DNA from: Paragonimus skrjabini miyazakii
Lineage: Eukaryota > Platyhelminthes > Trematoda > Plagiorchiida > Troglotrematidae
DNA: 64,000 nucleotides
Assembly: GCA_014338405.1 (NCBI GenBank)
Contig: JTDE01000108.1
Location: 41,749 to 105,748 of the forward strand
Direction: 5' to 3'
A program made the translations under genes and the position numbers. Below the pieces are notes generated by a model that was not told where the DNA came from, ran no database searches, and saw only the letters and a program-made list of their open reading frames with translations. This document shows positions 47,776 through 60,324 of this stretch, one piece after another. The number at the start of each line of letters is the position of its first letter. Within the stretch, counting starts at the first letter, position 1.

Positions 47776-50700
47776 GTAAGTATTTAAAGTACTTGAATTT
47801 TTGTTTGTTTGTGAGCTGTTTATTGAAACAGAGCCAAAGTTTGGATGTCACACTAGTCCTGTCAATGGGCGCACATTATACTTATATCAAAGCAAGGCTG
47901 ATGAGAAATTGGTACTCGGGTGTGAATTTTGAGCAGTTGGATGCCAAATTAGCAAAAAATACTACGATAAGACGAAAAAAACTCCCTACCGAGGCTGTAA
48001 CATAGCATGAGTTTTGTGGTTGAGTTGGAACCGTGTAATGAACTACACATAACTACAAACCCACGGTTACCCTTCTGTTTCACAGGAAATGATGATGAAC
48101 TAGCTGCCTTTCCTGCGTAGGACGAATCAGTATTAGTTGGCTGAGTTAAGCTACCCACTCATCGAGATGTTACTCGCCTTGGAGCGTTAGTAGCAGCATA
48201 CTAATCAGAATATTTGGACACCACGGTTATTTTGTGACCTATGCGATATTCAAATTTTACAGGATGACAAATGAACTTCGGGGTCAAAAACAGCCCAGAA
48301 ACATCCAGATTAGAATTCTAAGCTTTTCGACAGCGTTCGATGACACAATTGTTCTTTACTCGCGGTTAACTCATCCAATTTGAAGTGGCAATATACATAG
48401 TAATTGTTTTTGTTTAAATGCACATTCTAAATCTCACTGAAACTGTTCCAATGACTCACCTGCATCTTTAACAAAGTAGTTTCCAGTATTTCCAATCGGT
48501 GCGTCAGACAGCCGTGCTCAATTCGTAAATCGCTCACGGTCTCATAGATATTCGATTGAGTCTGTGAGTACAGGAAGAAAACGTGACCTAATGGTTTTGT
48601 TCAAAATCCTACGAAGTCAGTTATTCCATGCAAATGTATAAAATAATGTCTTGAAACACACACCTAATTCTTGTCTGATTTTACTGAGGACTTTTGTTTA
48701 TGTGGTACACAATGGCTGGCACAACGCATTATACAATCAAGTGTACAACAAATTCGATGGCGCCACTTTATATCAAAGCATACTATTTAAATAGTTAAGA
48801 CTGGGAACAAATTTAAGTGATTGAAAAAATTGCAACCGCTTAAGGTATGTCAATAAGTGAAAAACGAAACTACAGAGAAATTTGATTGATTATTAAGGCA
48901 GAAGAGCTCGTTTCGAGAACACCTGGGTTGCCTGAATAAAACAACCCTAATTCTAACCACCAGACTGGGGTTCACACATTATCTTGAGTATCACAAGCTC
49001 GAGCGGGAAGAGGTATTGCGTCAGTTAGGTTGAATCAGTGGGCACTAAGGGTCATCAGCTCCCAACACTGCGAATCGTGAGCGTCCCCATGCAGATTGGA
49101 ACTTCCTTGCCCTTTTGAAGCATGATGTTCCGTAAAATCTTCGACTGTTCGTGTTTATCCCGAAACAGGTCAAACGGAGTACCGCGTATGGCTAGACGTC
49201 ATGTAATCTGCTTACATAAATCCTCACAGGCTGGGAGTAGACCTTGACTCTCGTTATTCGTTACGCCAAATTTTGGGTTCAGTCCTTCATGCATTCTCCA
49301 CCGTCAGGTTTATCGGGTTATGGACATGAATTCGCCTTACGTTGCTGACGGTCAGGACCAAATAAAAATAAGCCAGAATACGGAGCAAATTACCCGGACT
49401 AAATGAATAACCCAGGTCTATATCTGTAATGGACCATGGTTACAGTTTGTTCGCTATAGGTTAGGATGCAGTCATGGTCAACGTCCATATCGTGTTGCCA
49501 CACAACAACAACAACTCAAAACGCTCGGTAATTGGTGATCGGACAACAAACTGTAGTAGTTTGTGCGCGAACATTTTAAAGCATACTTATCAGTTCACAA
49601 AGACTGTTCCCACTTAGTATTTCTTGTTCATTTTGCCCATCCTTGCCAGTTAGTTTCAACCACTATCGACTGCTCAGGCAACCATTAATGTATAAAAAAT
49701 GAGGACGGCAACGTCCTTTGTCATCAAAGTCAATCACTCATTCGGTTTTCACGGAATATATCCGGAGATGTCACACAAAATTAGGGCACGGGTCATCCGG
49801 TAAAATCTGCATAATGCCTGTGGATTTACCGGAAACTGAATACCGTTGAAGTCTATCAGACCGGCCAATAATATCTTCTCCTCTCAAGAATGTGTGTGAA
49901 TACTACTTGAACAAGGTTGCAGCCCATATTATAGATTAGAACAATTGGCCAAACCAAAACTCTATCGACTAGCTCTAAGCAGTAACCTTTACTATCGTAT
50001 AATAAGTTCTTTCGTACGAAAACTTTTTTGAACACTTCATTTTATATAATATTCAAGTTGTGATATTGAATAGGCTTAAAACCGGAAGAAAACTGTAGAA
50101 AGTTCGAGAATGACACAAATTTCTTACTCGTCATTTTAATTACATATCTTGTGGAGCACCTAGACAGTTACAGATAACTCACTGGAATAACACAAATGTT
50201 ATTTACCGACCTATTCAAGATTGATGAACATAAGCGTATACATGACGTGTAAAATAGGAGCAATTTAATGATAACACTGATTTTGTTGAACATTTAGTTG
50301 TTATGGAAAATCTTTTGAATCGAGTGAGGTACTCAATTCCATTTAAGACGTGAATTTGATCGTACATGTTGAAAAGTTCAATAGGTTTCACCAGAACCAA
50401 TGAACTTCAAGACTTTTTATAAAGTGTGGAAGGTGTGGCCATGGTAGGTTACTCAAACTATTCTGGTTGATGATTTGGTGCCAAGCGAGTAGTGACGTAG
50501 ACGGATTTTTTGAACTAACATTTGGTATATTTTTGAATTAGTAAAAAAACGTCGCAGATGACAACACCATGTTTCCGATACAAACGGTTTATTAAAATCA
50601 ATTCTACAGCAATCACTTCCTACTGTTTGAGACAACGGGAGGAGATTTTGTCTCCTGACTGAGGCCATCCCTATGAGTCGATTCGAATGAGAAAGCACTC

Positions 50701-51708
50701 AGAAGCATTGGAGTTCCGAGCAAACTGGTTCCGCGGAAAAAGTGTTTAACAGGTCACAAAAGTTTGCTCAAAGGATAGAATGGAGTCTGAACTCCAACTT
50801 CTGCCAGTGCGATAAGGGATAATGCAAACCAAGAGAGATATAGTGCAAGCAGCTCGGCCGCCAGTCTAAGAATTTCATTTCGAGTGTCTAACCTAAATAA
50901 GCATTCATCTCACTTCTGTTCAGAGAGGTCATTGCTATTGTACAAGTGAGCCAAAGTCAACAAAACACACAGTTCCATTTACGTCATTGAGAACCCACGT
51001 TCAAAATTAGCCATTAAATCAGCTTACTCTACCGCGACTAATCAATTCTGCTACATACATTTGCTTCCTTCCGTTGCACAGTAGATTATTTCAGTCAAAC
51101 CAACAGGCGTTGATCCAAAGGAAGAGAGGAGCCTCATCCACCATAGATGAACACCTAAGTCATTGGAACCATCAGGGACACATTTGTGTCCCAACTTGTT
51201 GTAAACGGCCGTTAGGGTATGCTGAGGGCGGTCCGAGCCGTTTACAAATTTCCGAACAACCAAGTCAAGGCGGCAGGCAAACGGATTTTGCTAAGTGATA
51301 GAAACAACCGGTCAGACCTTACAACTCTTCTGGTCTTGGGTTCTCTACATCACTGTCTCACCCGCACTCACAATGTCATTTGACTACGGTCACGGGACAT
51401 AAATTCACCCTGTTTCCAGAAAAGTGAACAGTGATCTTTGCGGTTTTTTTACAACTAGTTACTTCACTTTACTTTGTGATGTTTTACAGATCATCTGAAG
51501 TTTAATGGGTTCTTATTTCACTCAGTAAGTTAATTTGTACCCTCAACCGGTTGACTTAACACAAGTTTATGCACGTAGGTTTGAAATGTACCCAGTGACA
51601 AGCAACAAATGACGTAAGTTACATTACTAGACGTCAAATTACTAGGTCCGCAATAGAACAAACAGGAATGCATTGACATCCAAAGGGTGATAAAGGTTAG
51701 TCACGTTC
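47776..51708. other. No recognisable feature
   Basis: A long stretch of spacer-like DNA without motifs, tRNA-like segments or SINE copies that I could see. Confidence 0.4.
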
Positions 51709-51728
51709 ATATATATATATATATATAT
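51709..51728. repeat. (AT)n microsatellite
   Basis: About ten AT units. Confidence 0.95.
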
Positions 51729-52735
51729 TTTGCGCCGTGGTTAATGGTGTTGGGAGATTTCATATCATTCGTGTTAAATGGTCTTTCAATAGTGGACGCG
51801 ACCTTTATCGGCTATGCATTTAGCTTGCACACCAATTCGACTCTCGTCGCCTGGGTTTTTCTAACTCTTAATACACCGTTGTCATTAAAGTTTAGCAATC
51901 GACAAGCACGTCGTCAAACGGGAGTGCATATTTACACACTTATGTTAACATCTAATACGGCCATGCGAACTAGCTGGTGTAACTTTAGCACGTGTTTTTG
52001 TCAATTATCCTACCCTGTCCGGTCATGTGTGTGTGTACAGACAGTTGACTCATGCAATTTGTCTGCCCTTGAACTGAGAACAGTCCTTGTTTCACGTAAA
52101 CCCAAATGCTGATTGTTTCTACTGTTGTTGCTATCCCCTTGTCCTATATATTGTGATGTTTCATGTTCGTGAGTGAAGAAAGTAAACGAAGTGTTAACAT
52201 CTCGCGACATTTGTCTTCTATCGTTATTGGTGAACCAAATCAAGACAAAAACCGGACGCTCGCACTACATGTGAACTGTGGACAGTTTATCCGTTAATTA
52301 CTTACTGGAATGTGCATGTTATCTGATAGGTTGAATTCCCATTTCATCACAGCAGAAAGAATGTGCACATGTTCCGATATGTTAACGTTTTTTCATTATC
52401 ATCCATGGCAAACGTCAAACATGCAGATTATACACAACGGACAAATAGAGACAGTAGAGGAATGAACATGAATACAATCACATCGACTGCTATGTAATCA
52501 AGCCCAATGCAACGCAATAAGTTGACTCAGTCTACTTTATGCATACAGCATCAGACGATAAGTTCAAATAGCCACTAAAAGCAAGTAATCTCCGGTTTCG
52601 ATTGTGCAACCGTACTTTGAATGAATGAATGAAATGTTTACGCTGCTGATCTTGCGTTCTTTTTACACTGGTGTGGGGACAAATAAATTTTACTCTCTTT
52701 TTATGATTCCCTTGTGTTTTATTTCCTACTCTCAG

Positions 52736-52921
52736 CGAATGACCCTTTTTAGAACAAAAGTTGAAGGATTAACGCCCTTTCTTAACTATACACAGTCAAC
52801 GCAAAACGGTTTTTTTATAGTGCTTCATAAACATACGAAGGAACTGAATGCAACAAATCTAACTGGTCGATTTTTCTTACCACCTGACTGGTTAAGGAGA
52901 AGGAAAAGTGAAATTTTATAA
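52736..52921 (+). CDS. Candidate 3'-terminal coding exon, unknown protein
   Basis: A strong acceptor (CTTGTGTTTTATTTCCTACTCTCAG, of which the last bases are 52733-52735) leads into 61 open codons and a TAA. The product starts RMTLFRTKVEGLTPFLNYTQ, contains FFIVLHKHTKELNATNL and ends basic (PPDWLRRRKSEIL). The composition looks protein-like. A possible donor (GACTG/GTTAAG) near 52892 would remove the last residues, but its phase does not fit the candidate exon at 53149. Family not recognised. Confidence 0.42.
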   Translation, partial: RMTLFRTKVEGLTPFLNYTQSTQNGFFIVLHKHTKELNATNLTGRFFLPPDWLRRRKSEIL

Positions 52922-53148
52922 AGGAGTGACAACTAGAATTTGAAAAAGTTGCCAAATGGAGTGGACTGATTGATATACATTTATTTGATTGCTACACGTT
53001 AAACTCACTTATCGACGTTCACACCAAGCTCTAAATGGGTGCGACACTTCTAACGAGCAAAAGGTTTCCTAAAACTTCACAATTTGTGTGATATTTGATT
53101 TATGAAAGGCACTGTGTAATAAAGATGCGTCTAATTATTTTTCACAAG

Positions 53149-53340
53149 GTTGAATGCAGACAGTTGGTCGTCAACTCCAAACTGAGCGTTCGATTACGGA
53201 AGAAATTGGATAGGGTGATCGAAAGTTTGTTGGGATATAAGTGGAAGATAATTTGGTCCGCAAACAGCCAAAATGTTGAGGCAATTCGCACATTTGCACT
53301 CACAGGGAAATTGTCTCAAATGGCTTTTGGCCGACTACAA
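53149..53340 (+). CDS. Candidate internal coding exon, unknown protein
   Basis: Acceptor TAATTATTTTTCACAAG, then exactly 64 open codons, then a donor-like CTACAA/GTGACT, phase 0 at both ends. The product is basic and helical in appearance (SVRLRKKLDRVIESLLGYKW, then SQNVEAIRTFALTGKLSQ). It lies 228 bp behind the candidate terminal exon at 52736 and would therefore belong to a different gene or a different splice form. Family not recognised. Confidence 0.4.
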
Positions 53341-54045
53341 GTGACTGGACTAATATACTAATCTGGAAGTCCATTGTTTGTAAATGCGTCTGACCCCAGA
53401 TATTAGATGCACTGATGATGATTGTGATTATCATTGTGTTGTTTGTGTGAAGCATCATTGGTGTTCGCCACAGGTGGACAATTGGAGATCCACACCATAA
53501 AATCTTGATTACAGCTTTTGCATTCCAATAACACTTTTACCTTGACCTGTTTCGAAACCCAGTGGTTGAATTGGAGTACCGCACACTGAGCACCTACAGA
53601 TCTCAGAAGGATAGGCGTCATCCTCTGTACTGATGCGATGAGCTTACTGACCTCAGTCCAATCAATTCCAAAAATGAAAGACGGAATTATGAGAAAGTTA
53701 GGTCGGACAATCCGGTAACGCCTTTTGTGAGACTAGTACAAATGAGGTCAACTTGTCCACAAATCTCCACGCCCTGTTCCGATTAAAATATCTAATGCTA
53801 TTGAGTTCTGAATCTACCGGTAGTAGACTTTAACGTTGTTTGCTAAACTGGTTAAGCCAAAAAGTGCAAGAGAATTATCGATTGTGTATGCGTACGAGTG
53901 ATATGTAACTGTAACCAGAAAACCGGTCTCTCCAGTTAACGCTATGTTTGTGATTCCTATCAGCCACAAACCACACTTCAGGTTGCCCGATCATCAGATG
54001 AGATCACCCTAAAACCAACCAGGTGTGATCAGTCACAATGATTAA
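53341..54045. other. No recognisable feature
   Basis: Nothing supported. Confidence 0.4.
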
Positions 54046-54046
54046 G

Positions 54047-54214
54047 CTCAGAAACGTCACATTTGGACATAGTTACCCACCCAATCAACTGTGTCATATG
54101 GAATGCACTAAAGCATCCAGCCGACTGACTGCCCAAGCAAACTTTCTCGGTCAGTTCACGCTGGAATCTACCAACATCACCGATGAGCCCTAATATTATA
54201 TTACTGATAAGTAG
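54047..54214 (-). mobile_element. SINE-2, left arm of head-to-head pair (complete 5' end)
   Basis: Minus strand from CTACTTATCAGTAATATAAT through GTAGATTCCAGCGTGAAC to CAAATGTGACGTTTCTGAGC; the tRNA-like part of this arm is absent. Confidence 0.82.
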
Positions 54215-54415
54215 TCAATGGGCTAGATCATTAAGTGGATTCCATATGACACAGTTGGTTGTGTGGGTAACTAGGTCCAAATGTGAAGTTTCTGAGCTTT
54301 CGGCTTAGTTTCGTAGCTCAGTTGGTATAGCGCTTGCTGCGTTTAGGCATGTTGTTTCTGTCGTTGGTTCGAATCCAACCGAAGTCCAGATTTTTCGTAA
54401 TTGGATATTTTTTAT
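54215..54415 (+). mobile_element. SINE-2, right arm, tRNA-like at 54307-54387
   Basis: It starts at TCAATGGGCTAGATCATT and ends in the best preserved tRNA-like segment of the family: A box TAGCTCAGTTGG, B box GGTTCGAATCC with a 5-bp T stem (GTTGG/CCAAC) and a closing CGAAGTC. The anticodon region is expanded and not tRNA-like. The junction with the left arm equals, in mirror image, the one at 35907/35908. Confidence 0.87.
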
Positions 54416-57400
54416 ATGTATTGTTGTTTTATCCTTCCGCTCGATATGTCCGAATGAGGAGACTTGACCTACAATATCAGCACTGCTGTTGTACACCTCG
54501 TAACAAAACTTCGGCGTTTAGTCACACCATATTACGTTAGCAAGATGCACGTTGATCCAAGGTCACTGACACTTATTAATGATTGTGATTACCAAACTAA
54601 GCTATTGGCTACAAGCTATCATCACGTACAGTGGAAAATCGAAATGGTGAGGTCAAGACTGTGGAAAATCAGCATTCTGAGACTTGTCGAAAAGAAATAA
54701 CTTACAGTGACGAAATCTCCTTTAATTGATCATGTAGAAGGCCACAGAATGAAAAAATAAAAAAGGTTTTTACTGAAACGATTGACCATCACCGAGCTGG
54801 ATACTCCAGATATATCAGACAGAAGAAAAAATTCCCCGTCAGTATTGATCTCACTGTGCATCAAGATAACGGTGGACGTCCAAATCTCAACTTAGTAAAT
54901 ACCTCTTGATAAACTAGTAAATGTGGCAGTCTGGAAAAGATGTTGCAGTAGTAACAACTACCTCTGAATACTGGATGACCGTTTTATTATATATATTTCA
55001 TACACTTAAGACCTCGTTAGCATCCAACGAATTATAGAGTTTACACCTGAGATCGAACCTTTAAAATGCTAGTTCAACAGCCCAGCCAAACAGCCTATAC
55101 ACGTTAGAGGTACACCCAAGTACGTAAATATACCCGGTGAAATCTAAGTTTTGTACTTCGAGCATGTGAACCACTGTGTACACATGAGAGGCAAGAGGGC
55201 TGTTGCTACAGTTAAAGTTGACAGCTACCCTGCATTAGATGGAAGGTATTAAAAACGGGTTTTTCTGAGACAAATTTCCACACAGAGCTTGCAATCTACT
55301 TCGAGCATTCTAGAGAGGAAACCATGCAAAGTATTAATTGTCACAAAAAGCAAAGCACGTTAACACAGATGTCCTAGAAATCGTTTGATCGGGCTCATTT
55401 CGTTATATCTTTCTAAATGTCGCCTGTGGGTCTAGCTAACAAGGTTTGAAAGACATTATGATGCATACAACTAAATGAATGACGTCACGCACACACCGAG
55501 ACATACTAGTTACCAGGGCTCTTGACACTAGTGAACAAATGTTTACGTAAGAAAAAGGAAGATGATGCCGTGAAATATTTTGCCTCATTTGTGCGTAGCA
55601 TATTCAAAAAGATGTCCTGAGGTTTACCAGAGTTCGACATATCAACAAATATCGTTTGATCAAGGATTCCGCCTTTGCAACGCATCATGTCATTTTGGAC
55701 GACTCGAGGCACTAACACCCTGCGAAATCACATGAGAACCTTTTGTTGCCTCGTTTGCCAGTTTACAGAAGATAATGCACCCATATGCCAGTTTATAGAT
55801 GATGTAAGGAACCGCGTTGGAAAGCTGTAGCGTTTTCAACGATGCTGTTAGGATTCGGGTGGCAGTGAACAACATGACCAGCTAAGCAGCGTTGAAGGGT
55901 CTTCTCACAGAATCTGTGAGACGATAGTTGATCTTTGATCAATGTTTCTCACGAACAGATTTTTCTCTCCTGGCTAAACAGGATTCTCACCGACCCATGA
56001 AAGTTCAGGTGCTGTTCCCTCGAGATGATCTAGCGGTTGTTAGACCGTAGCATAGAGCAATTGTTAGAGTGCCGCTTGGAAACATTCAGGAAGGTCAGAT
56101 AATCAACATTTTCTTGCTCGGTGTTAAAGGTAACGTCGGGATTCGGCTGGTCTACTGAGCTGGTTATGCGAATCAGCTTATTTTGTTTTTCCTATTTCTG
56201 TCCCGTTCCCCCAGAACTTCCACTGTTCTTTAACGTTCCGAGTTTTCCGTCTTTCACCTCACTAGAAATGTATCTTACCCGGTTTAAAGGTAGTTATTAA
56301 CGCTTTGCAGTTCTCAACTAACAACTTCCGTCTACCTGATCTTTTCACCGAACTCTCCTTATCTGTGTCATGTTGCCTGATCTGAAATCCTGTTTACTGG
56401 CCTTGATCATTTTAATTTTGTTCAACAAGACAATCCAACATCCTTCGTCACTGTTGCTGTTTGTGCGCATTAACTTCGCCGAGGTGACAGGTAAGATAGA
56501 GCGGAAATGTTCACTCACAAGATCAATTACAACTTAAGGTTAGTCTTTTTCAAATTTATTTCGGAATATGATTTCTTCAAAGTCTATTTACATTACAAAA
56601 GATCTCAGTTATAATTGCCTCGAAGTGTTCGTATAATTCGACAATCATTGATAGGTTTAACACAATTTGACCAGGTCATGTATCGAAGATGTGCGTTAAT
56701 TAACTATCTCGGATAGATGCACTTATGCAGACAACCAAAATTTGTACTGAACAAAATATACAGCCTCAGAAATGTTTACAAATGTTTGTTCGTAATGAAA
56801 CCTTAATCCATTGTGGTTTTTGATAAGTGAAACGTTTAGGGGTTGGCTTATTTTAGTTCTAAGTCAACAGCAGTCTGTACAACATTTACCAAAATGAACG
56901 TTCAGTATATTAACGCCATGAATGTTGATTCGAAGTGAAATTGAATCTAAACTATTCCTGAGAAAGAATACATTTTGATTATTCTAGCGCAACACTAGAG
57001 ATATCAAATGAAAGTGGACTTCATCTGGTTCACAATAATGTTTACTACAGTTGTAGTTTCGCTAACAGAAGCTTTACACGACCCTATTTGTTGTCCGGAC
57101 ATTGTTTGATACGGCTTCAATAATTGTGAAGAACGAATTTTTCGGATCAGGAAAATCTGCATTGTGTATTTTAAAATGTGCTAGATGGATTCCGTTTGTC
57201 TGTGACCACCGTGCCGACTCGCATACTTTGACAACCTACGGTATTGAATTGCACATGCAGTGGTCACACCGACGGAGTAGCTGTTACCAGGCCGAGGGAT
57301 GGAGACAGAACACACTGCAAATTCTAGTCCTGCAAGTTGAGACTGGGGTGGGGCTGGCTCCTTGATGCAGGTAAACAAAACACTTAAATCAACCGCCATC

Positions 57401-57700
57401 CATTCGTTGCTTTGCCGTACGTGTTTTTTAGCTAAAAACACTAGCTGAATGTTCCAATCAGTCCTCTGCTTGGACCTAGGGTTTCTGATGGTATCTTATG
57501 TGCATACCAACAATCATCGAACAACATAAGGTGAGCAAAAACATGCACTGGCCATCTTTTTGTACTATAAGCTACAGATTACTTTGATCAAAGTAGATGG
57601 ACGGACCTGCGCTTCTGCTCGGCCCACCCACTGAATTTTCCAGCCTAAATCCCAGAGTAAGGCAGTGCTCACGTTAGGAACAGATAAACTGCATCCAACC
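54416..57700. other. No recognisable feature
   Basis: The open frame at 54464-54700 (78 codons) has no splice signals or motif. The rest is spacer-like. Confidence 0.4.
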
Positions 57701-57719
57701 GGAGACAAGCCCGTGGACG

Positions 57720-58430
57720 CAGTGTTGGCGGCTGATACTTGCGCGTCCGCTGCAAGTTCGACTAGAACGCAGCACCACACTAATCGCGATAGCAGTGAAC
57801 CTCTTTGCATTGATATCATAGTCATGAACGAGATGAGGCTTGCGGACCAAAGCAGGCTGCGTGGAACAAGCGACGGCCACACTTTCTATTGGAATGGTTA
57901 CTAGGCCAAAGGTGCTCAGGGGTATGGAAATTGCTTCACAATCACTCCTGGCATCAGTTCATTGATGATAAATGCACCATATGGTACTGGCATCCGAATC
58001 CTATCAATGAGCCCCCGATTTGGTGGGGGTAAGTCTCTTACGCTTAGTACACACGGTCACACCGAAAATAAAACCGGCCAGTTCTATGAAATCTCCATCG
58101 TAGTTAGATTGATATAAGTAAATGATCAACCTTTTCCTCATCAGGACCTCAGTGCACTGGTTAGACGCGATTTAATGACCCTGTCAGATGTTCTTGGACC
58201 TCACCTCATTGGTGCATTCAAGGAGAGCTGTAGTTTTATGGTCCACCTGTGCGCTACTCACCCAGTTTTAGTTGAATGCAACTGATGTCGTGACCTGGAC
58301 CCACTCAGTGATCGGTCATTACCATTCGAATGACTACATGATTTTATGACAGCACGAACTAGCAACGTGTGCATATAGCATGTGAGTGATGCAGGTTTCT
58401 CTGAGGAAACCAAACTATGGAGACAAATAG
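57720..58430 (+). mobile_element. LINE endonuclease-domain remnant
   Basis: It corresponds to the apurinic-type endonuclease half of a LINE of the same general type as 9313-10985. Pieces in shifting frames: VRLERSTTLIAIAVNLFAL (57750-57810), DIIVMNEMRLADQSRLRG, GHTFYWNGY (57878-57901), then YGTGIRILSMSPRFGGGKS near 57980-58032, DLSALVRRDL (58146-58175) and a degenerate WTHSVIGHYHSNDYMI (58296-58345) equivalent to the HWHLLDY part of these enzymes. The final TDH motif is not visible. Stops and shifts make it inactive. Confidence 0.75.
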
Positions 58431-58439
58431 GGCCCTATT

Positions 58440-59645
58440 ATGTGGTGCTGGTCGTTAACTTACCAAACGGATTCGGGGAGCAGTGACGATTGGTGGACTT
58501 ACCAAGTTGAGTAAATGCATGACTGTGCCCTGTGATTTGCACAAGACGGTATATAGCCTATCTATGCTGTTTACGAAATGTTTGGTGCAGTGGAACTTTG
58601 GTGTTCCATGCACACAACCGGAGGACATTAGGAACGTCCGGTGTAGATATTCCAGTCACCTCCTAAGTTGGCTACCGTTGTCTGGATGGTCATAAGTAAT
58701 CTACTACAACAAGATAACAAGCAGTCAATTGCCTTCGTCTTGGACTTGTCAGAGGTGTAGACGACTGCTGGACAGTCCTGAAAGGGAAAGAGGGCGGGAG
58801 AAGACTGGTTGGGAAGGGAACTTTTGAGACATAGCCATTCAGTTTTGAGGCATTCTCTACACCAGTTGATGTACTTCACCCAGATGTACTAAATAACTCT
58901 GCACCATTTTACTGCGCTCCGTTAGAATAGTTCATGTAGGAAGCTTACTAGATCATATATCTAAGTTTTGCAAATCAGTGTTCCCAAAATGTATTATAGA
59001 TTATGGGCGAGTAGTGTTGCCGGTAAAATGATGTTTGCCGCTCTCGAGATCCAGAGGAAGTCGTGTGAACACAACCTCTTCGGTGATCTCAGCAAAGTGT
59101 TTGAATTTATGAATCCCTGTCTTGTGTTGCACATGAAACGACAGTAACACACTAAATGGAAAGCAATGACGGCAGAAAACGGTAGGCATGCCAAAGGAAA
59201 ATTGTCTATACAATCAAAGGGGCATAAATTAACCAGCGAGAGACACGACCATTGTTCGTTGGTTCTCGTTCAGCAGGATAAAAGTGGACATGCACTTGAC
59301 ACAAACGTCGCATAGATCATTGTTTCACCAAACATCGAACATGTAACAATATTTTTGGAGGTCTGCCAACCGTTATCCTGTCTGATAGAAGCATACTGCG
59401 TTATACAAAATCTGTGAACTCGTGGGAGGAAAGGATTGGAGAAGACGTTATCGTGAGCGGTATGGCCACAGCGCCTCAGTGGTTAAAGATCAACAGTGAG
59501 CAACCAGTTTTATGATAGGTCGACGGATGATGTGACAAACCCGGTGGAAATTCAAACAACAGTAAATCACTTAGGAATTTTCAGGTCTTCAGATCAAAGA
59601 AGCCAAAGTTGGTGAGTGGGGTTTCAAGTCACACCTTTAAAGACG
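58440..59645. other. No recognisable feature
   Basis: It may include more of the decayed LINE, but nothing can be shown. Confidence 0.35.
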
Positions 59646-60130
59646 CGATAAGTTAGACTCGGGTTTAAAGAGACAGGGGTCACAAGAAGTAGCCAACCAG
59701 ATGTCAAGCATAAACCTCGCACAGTTATTCTATATGAGACGAATATTCATCAACTTCCATCAACCCCAAATCTCAAGCTCCTGTACACTGATGTTACCCT
59801 ATTTAGTGGTTAAACGTTTGCAATAAAGAAACAAAGCTCGGTAGACAACCAGACACCTAGTCTATGTGAATCCAAGCAGTTGGTTCTAACTGAGCCGTTT
59901 TACCCAGATAGGGTTGCTACTGATATGGCCGAAGCCCAACTCAGCAAATCCCTCAGGATTAACCTTCTGCGTTCAGTCGATCAATTGGTTGAGTAGGTGT
60001 ACGAGGGTTGGATGGCATCAGCCGGATGGGGTGCAGAACAGAATGAGGTGCAGGGATATCTTGCATGGAGAAGGCTTGAAAACGAAAGTCTTCTGACATA
60101 TTACACAAATATTCTCAGCCAGCTTCGTCC
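59646..60130 (+). pseudogene. Unrecognised coding-like region with two in-frame stops
   Basis: One frame stays protein-like for about 160 codons, interrupted only by TAA (59811-59813) and TAG (59994-59996). Segments include KHKPRTVILYETNIHQLPST, LVLTEPFYPDRVATDMAEAQ, SKSLRINLLRSVDQLVE and, after the TAG, VYEGWMASAGWGAEQNEVQG and YLAWRRLENESLLTYY. The 3' end is cut by a hammerhead-SINE fragment. It could be a gag-like part of an unlisted element or a host pseudogene; I recognise neither. The stop-separated pieces could also be exons read through. Confidence 0.45.
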
Positions 60131-60320
60131 GAAAGGATGCCCTACTCTCTGGGCCCGCTCTTGTTACAGTTTGTCAGGAGTACATATCCTTGTAATGTCC
60201 GGGATTAAAACTCTGGCCACGTTTGTATAGGGAAACCGTGTTGACCACTGTGCCAATGTTCTCACATTAGTTTACCCATTTTTGTTTTATGTACTACGTA
60301 AGTATGCGGCTCTCAATTAT
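60131..60320 (-). mobile_element. Hammerhead-SINE copy L (minus), decayed
   Basis: The tRNA-like segment is recognisable on the minus strand (CACTGTGCCAATGTTCTCAC on plus = A-box side; GGGATTAAAACTC = B-box side). The ribozyme is reduced to GCTCTTGTTACAGTTTGTCA. It interrupts the coding-like region before it. Confidence 0.65.
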
Positions 60321-60324
60321 TTCA

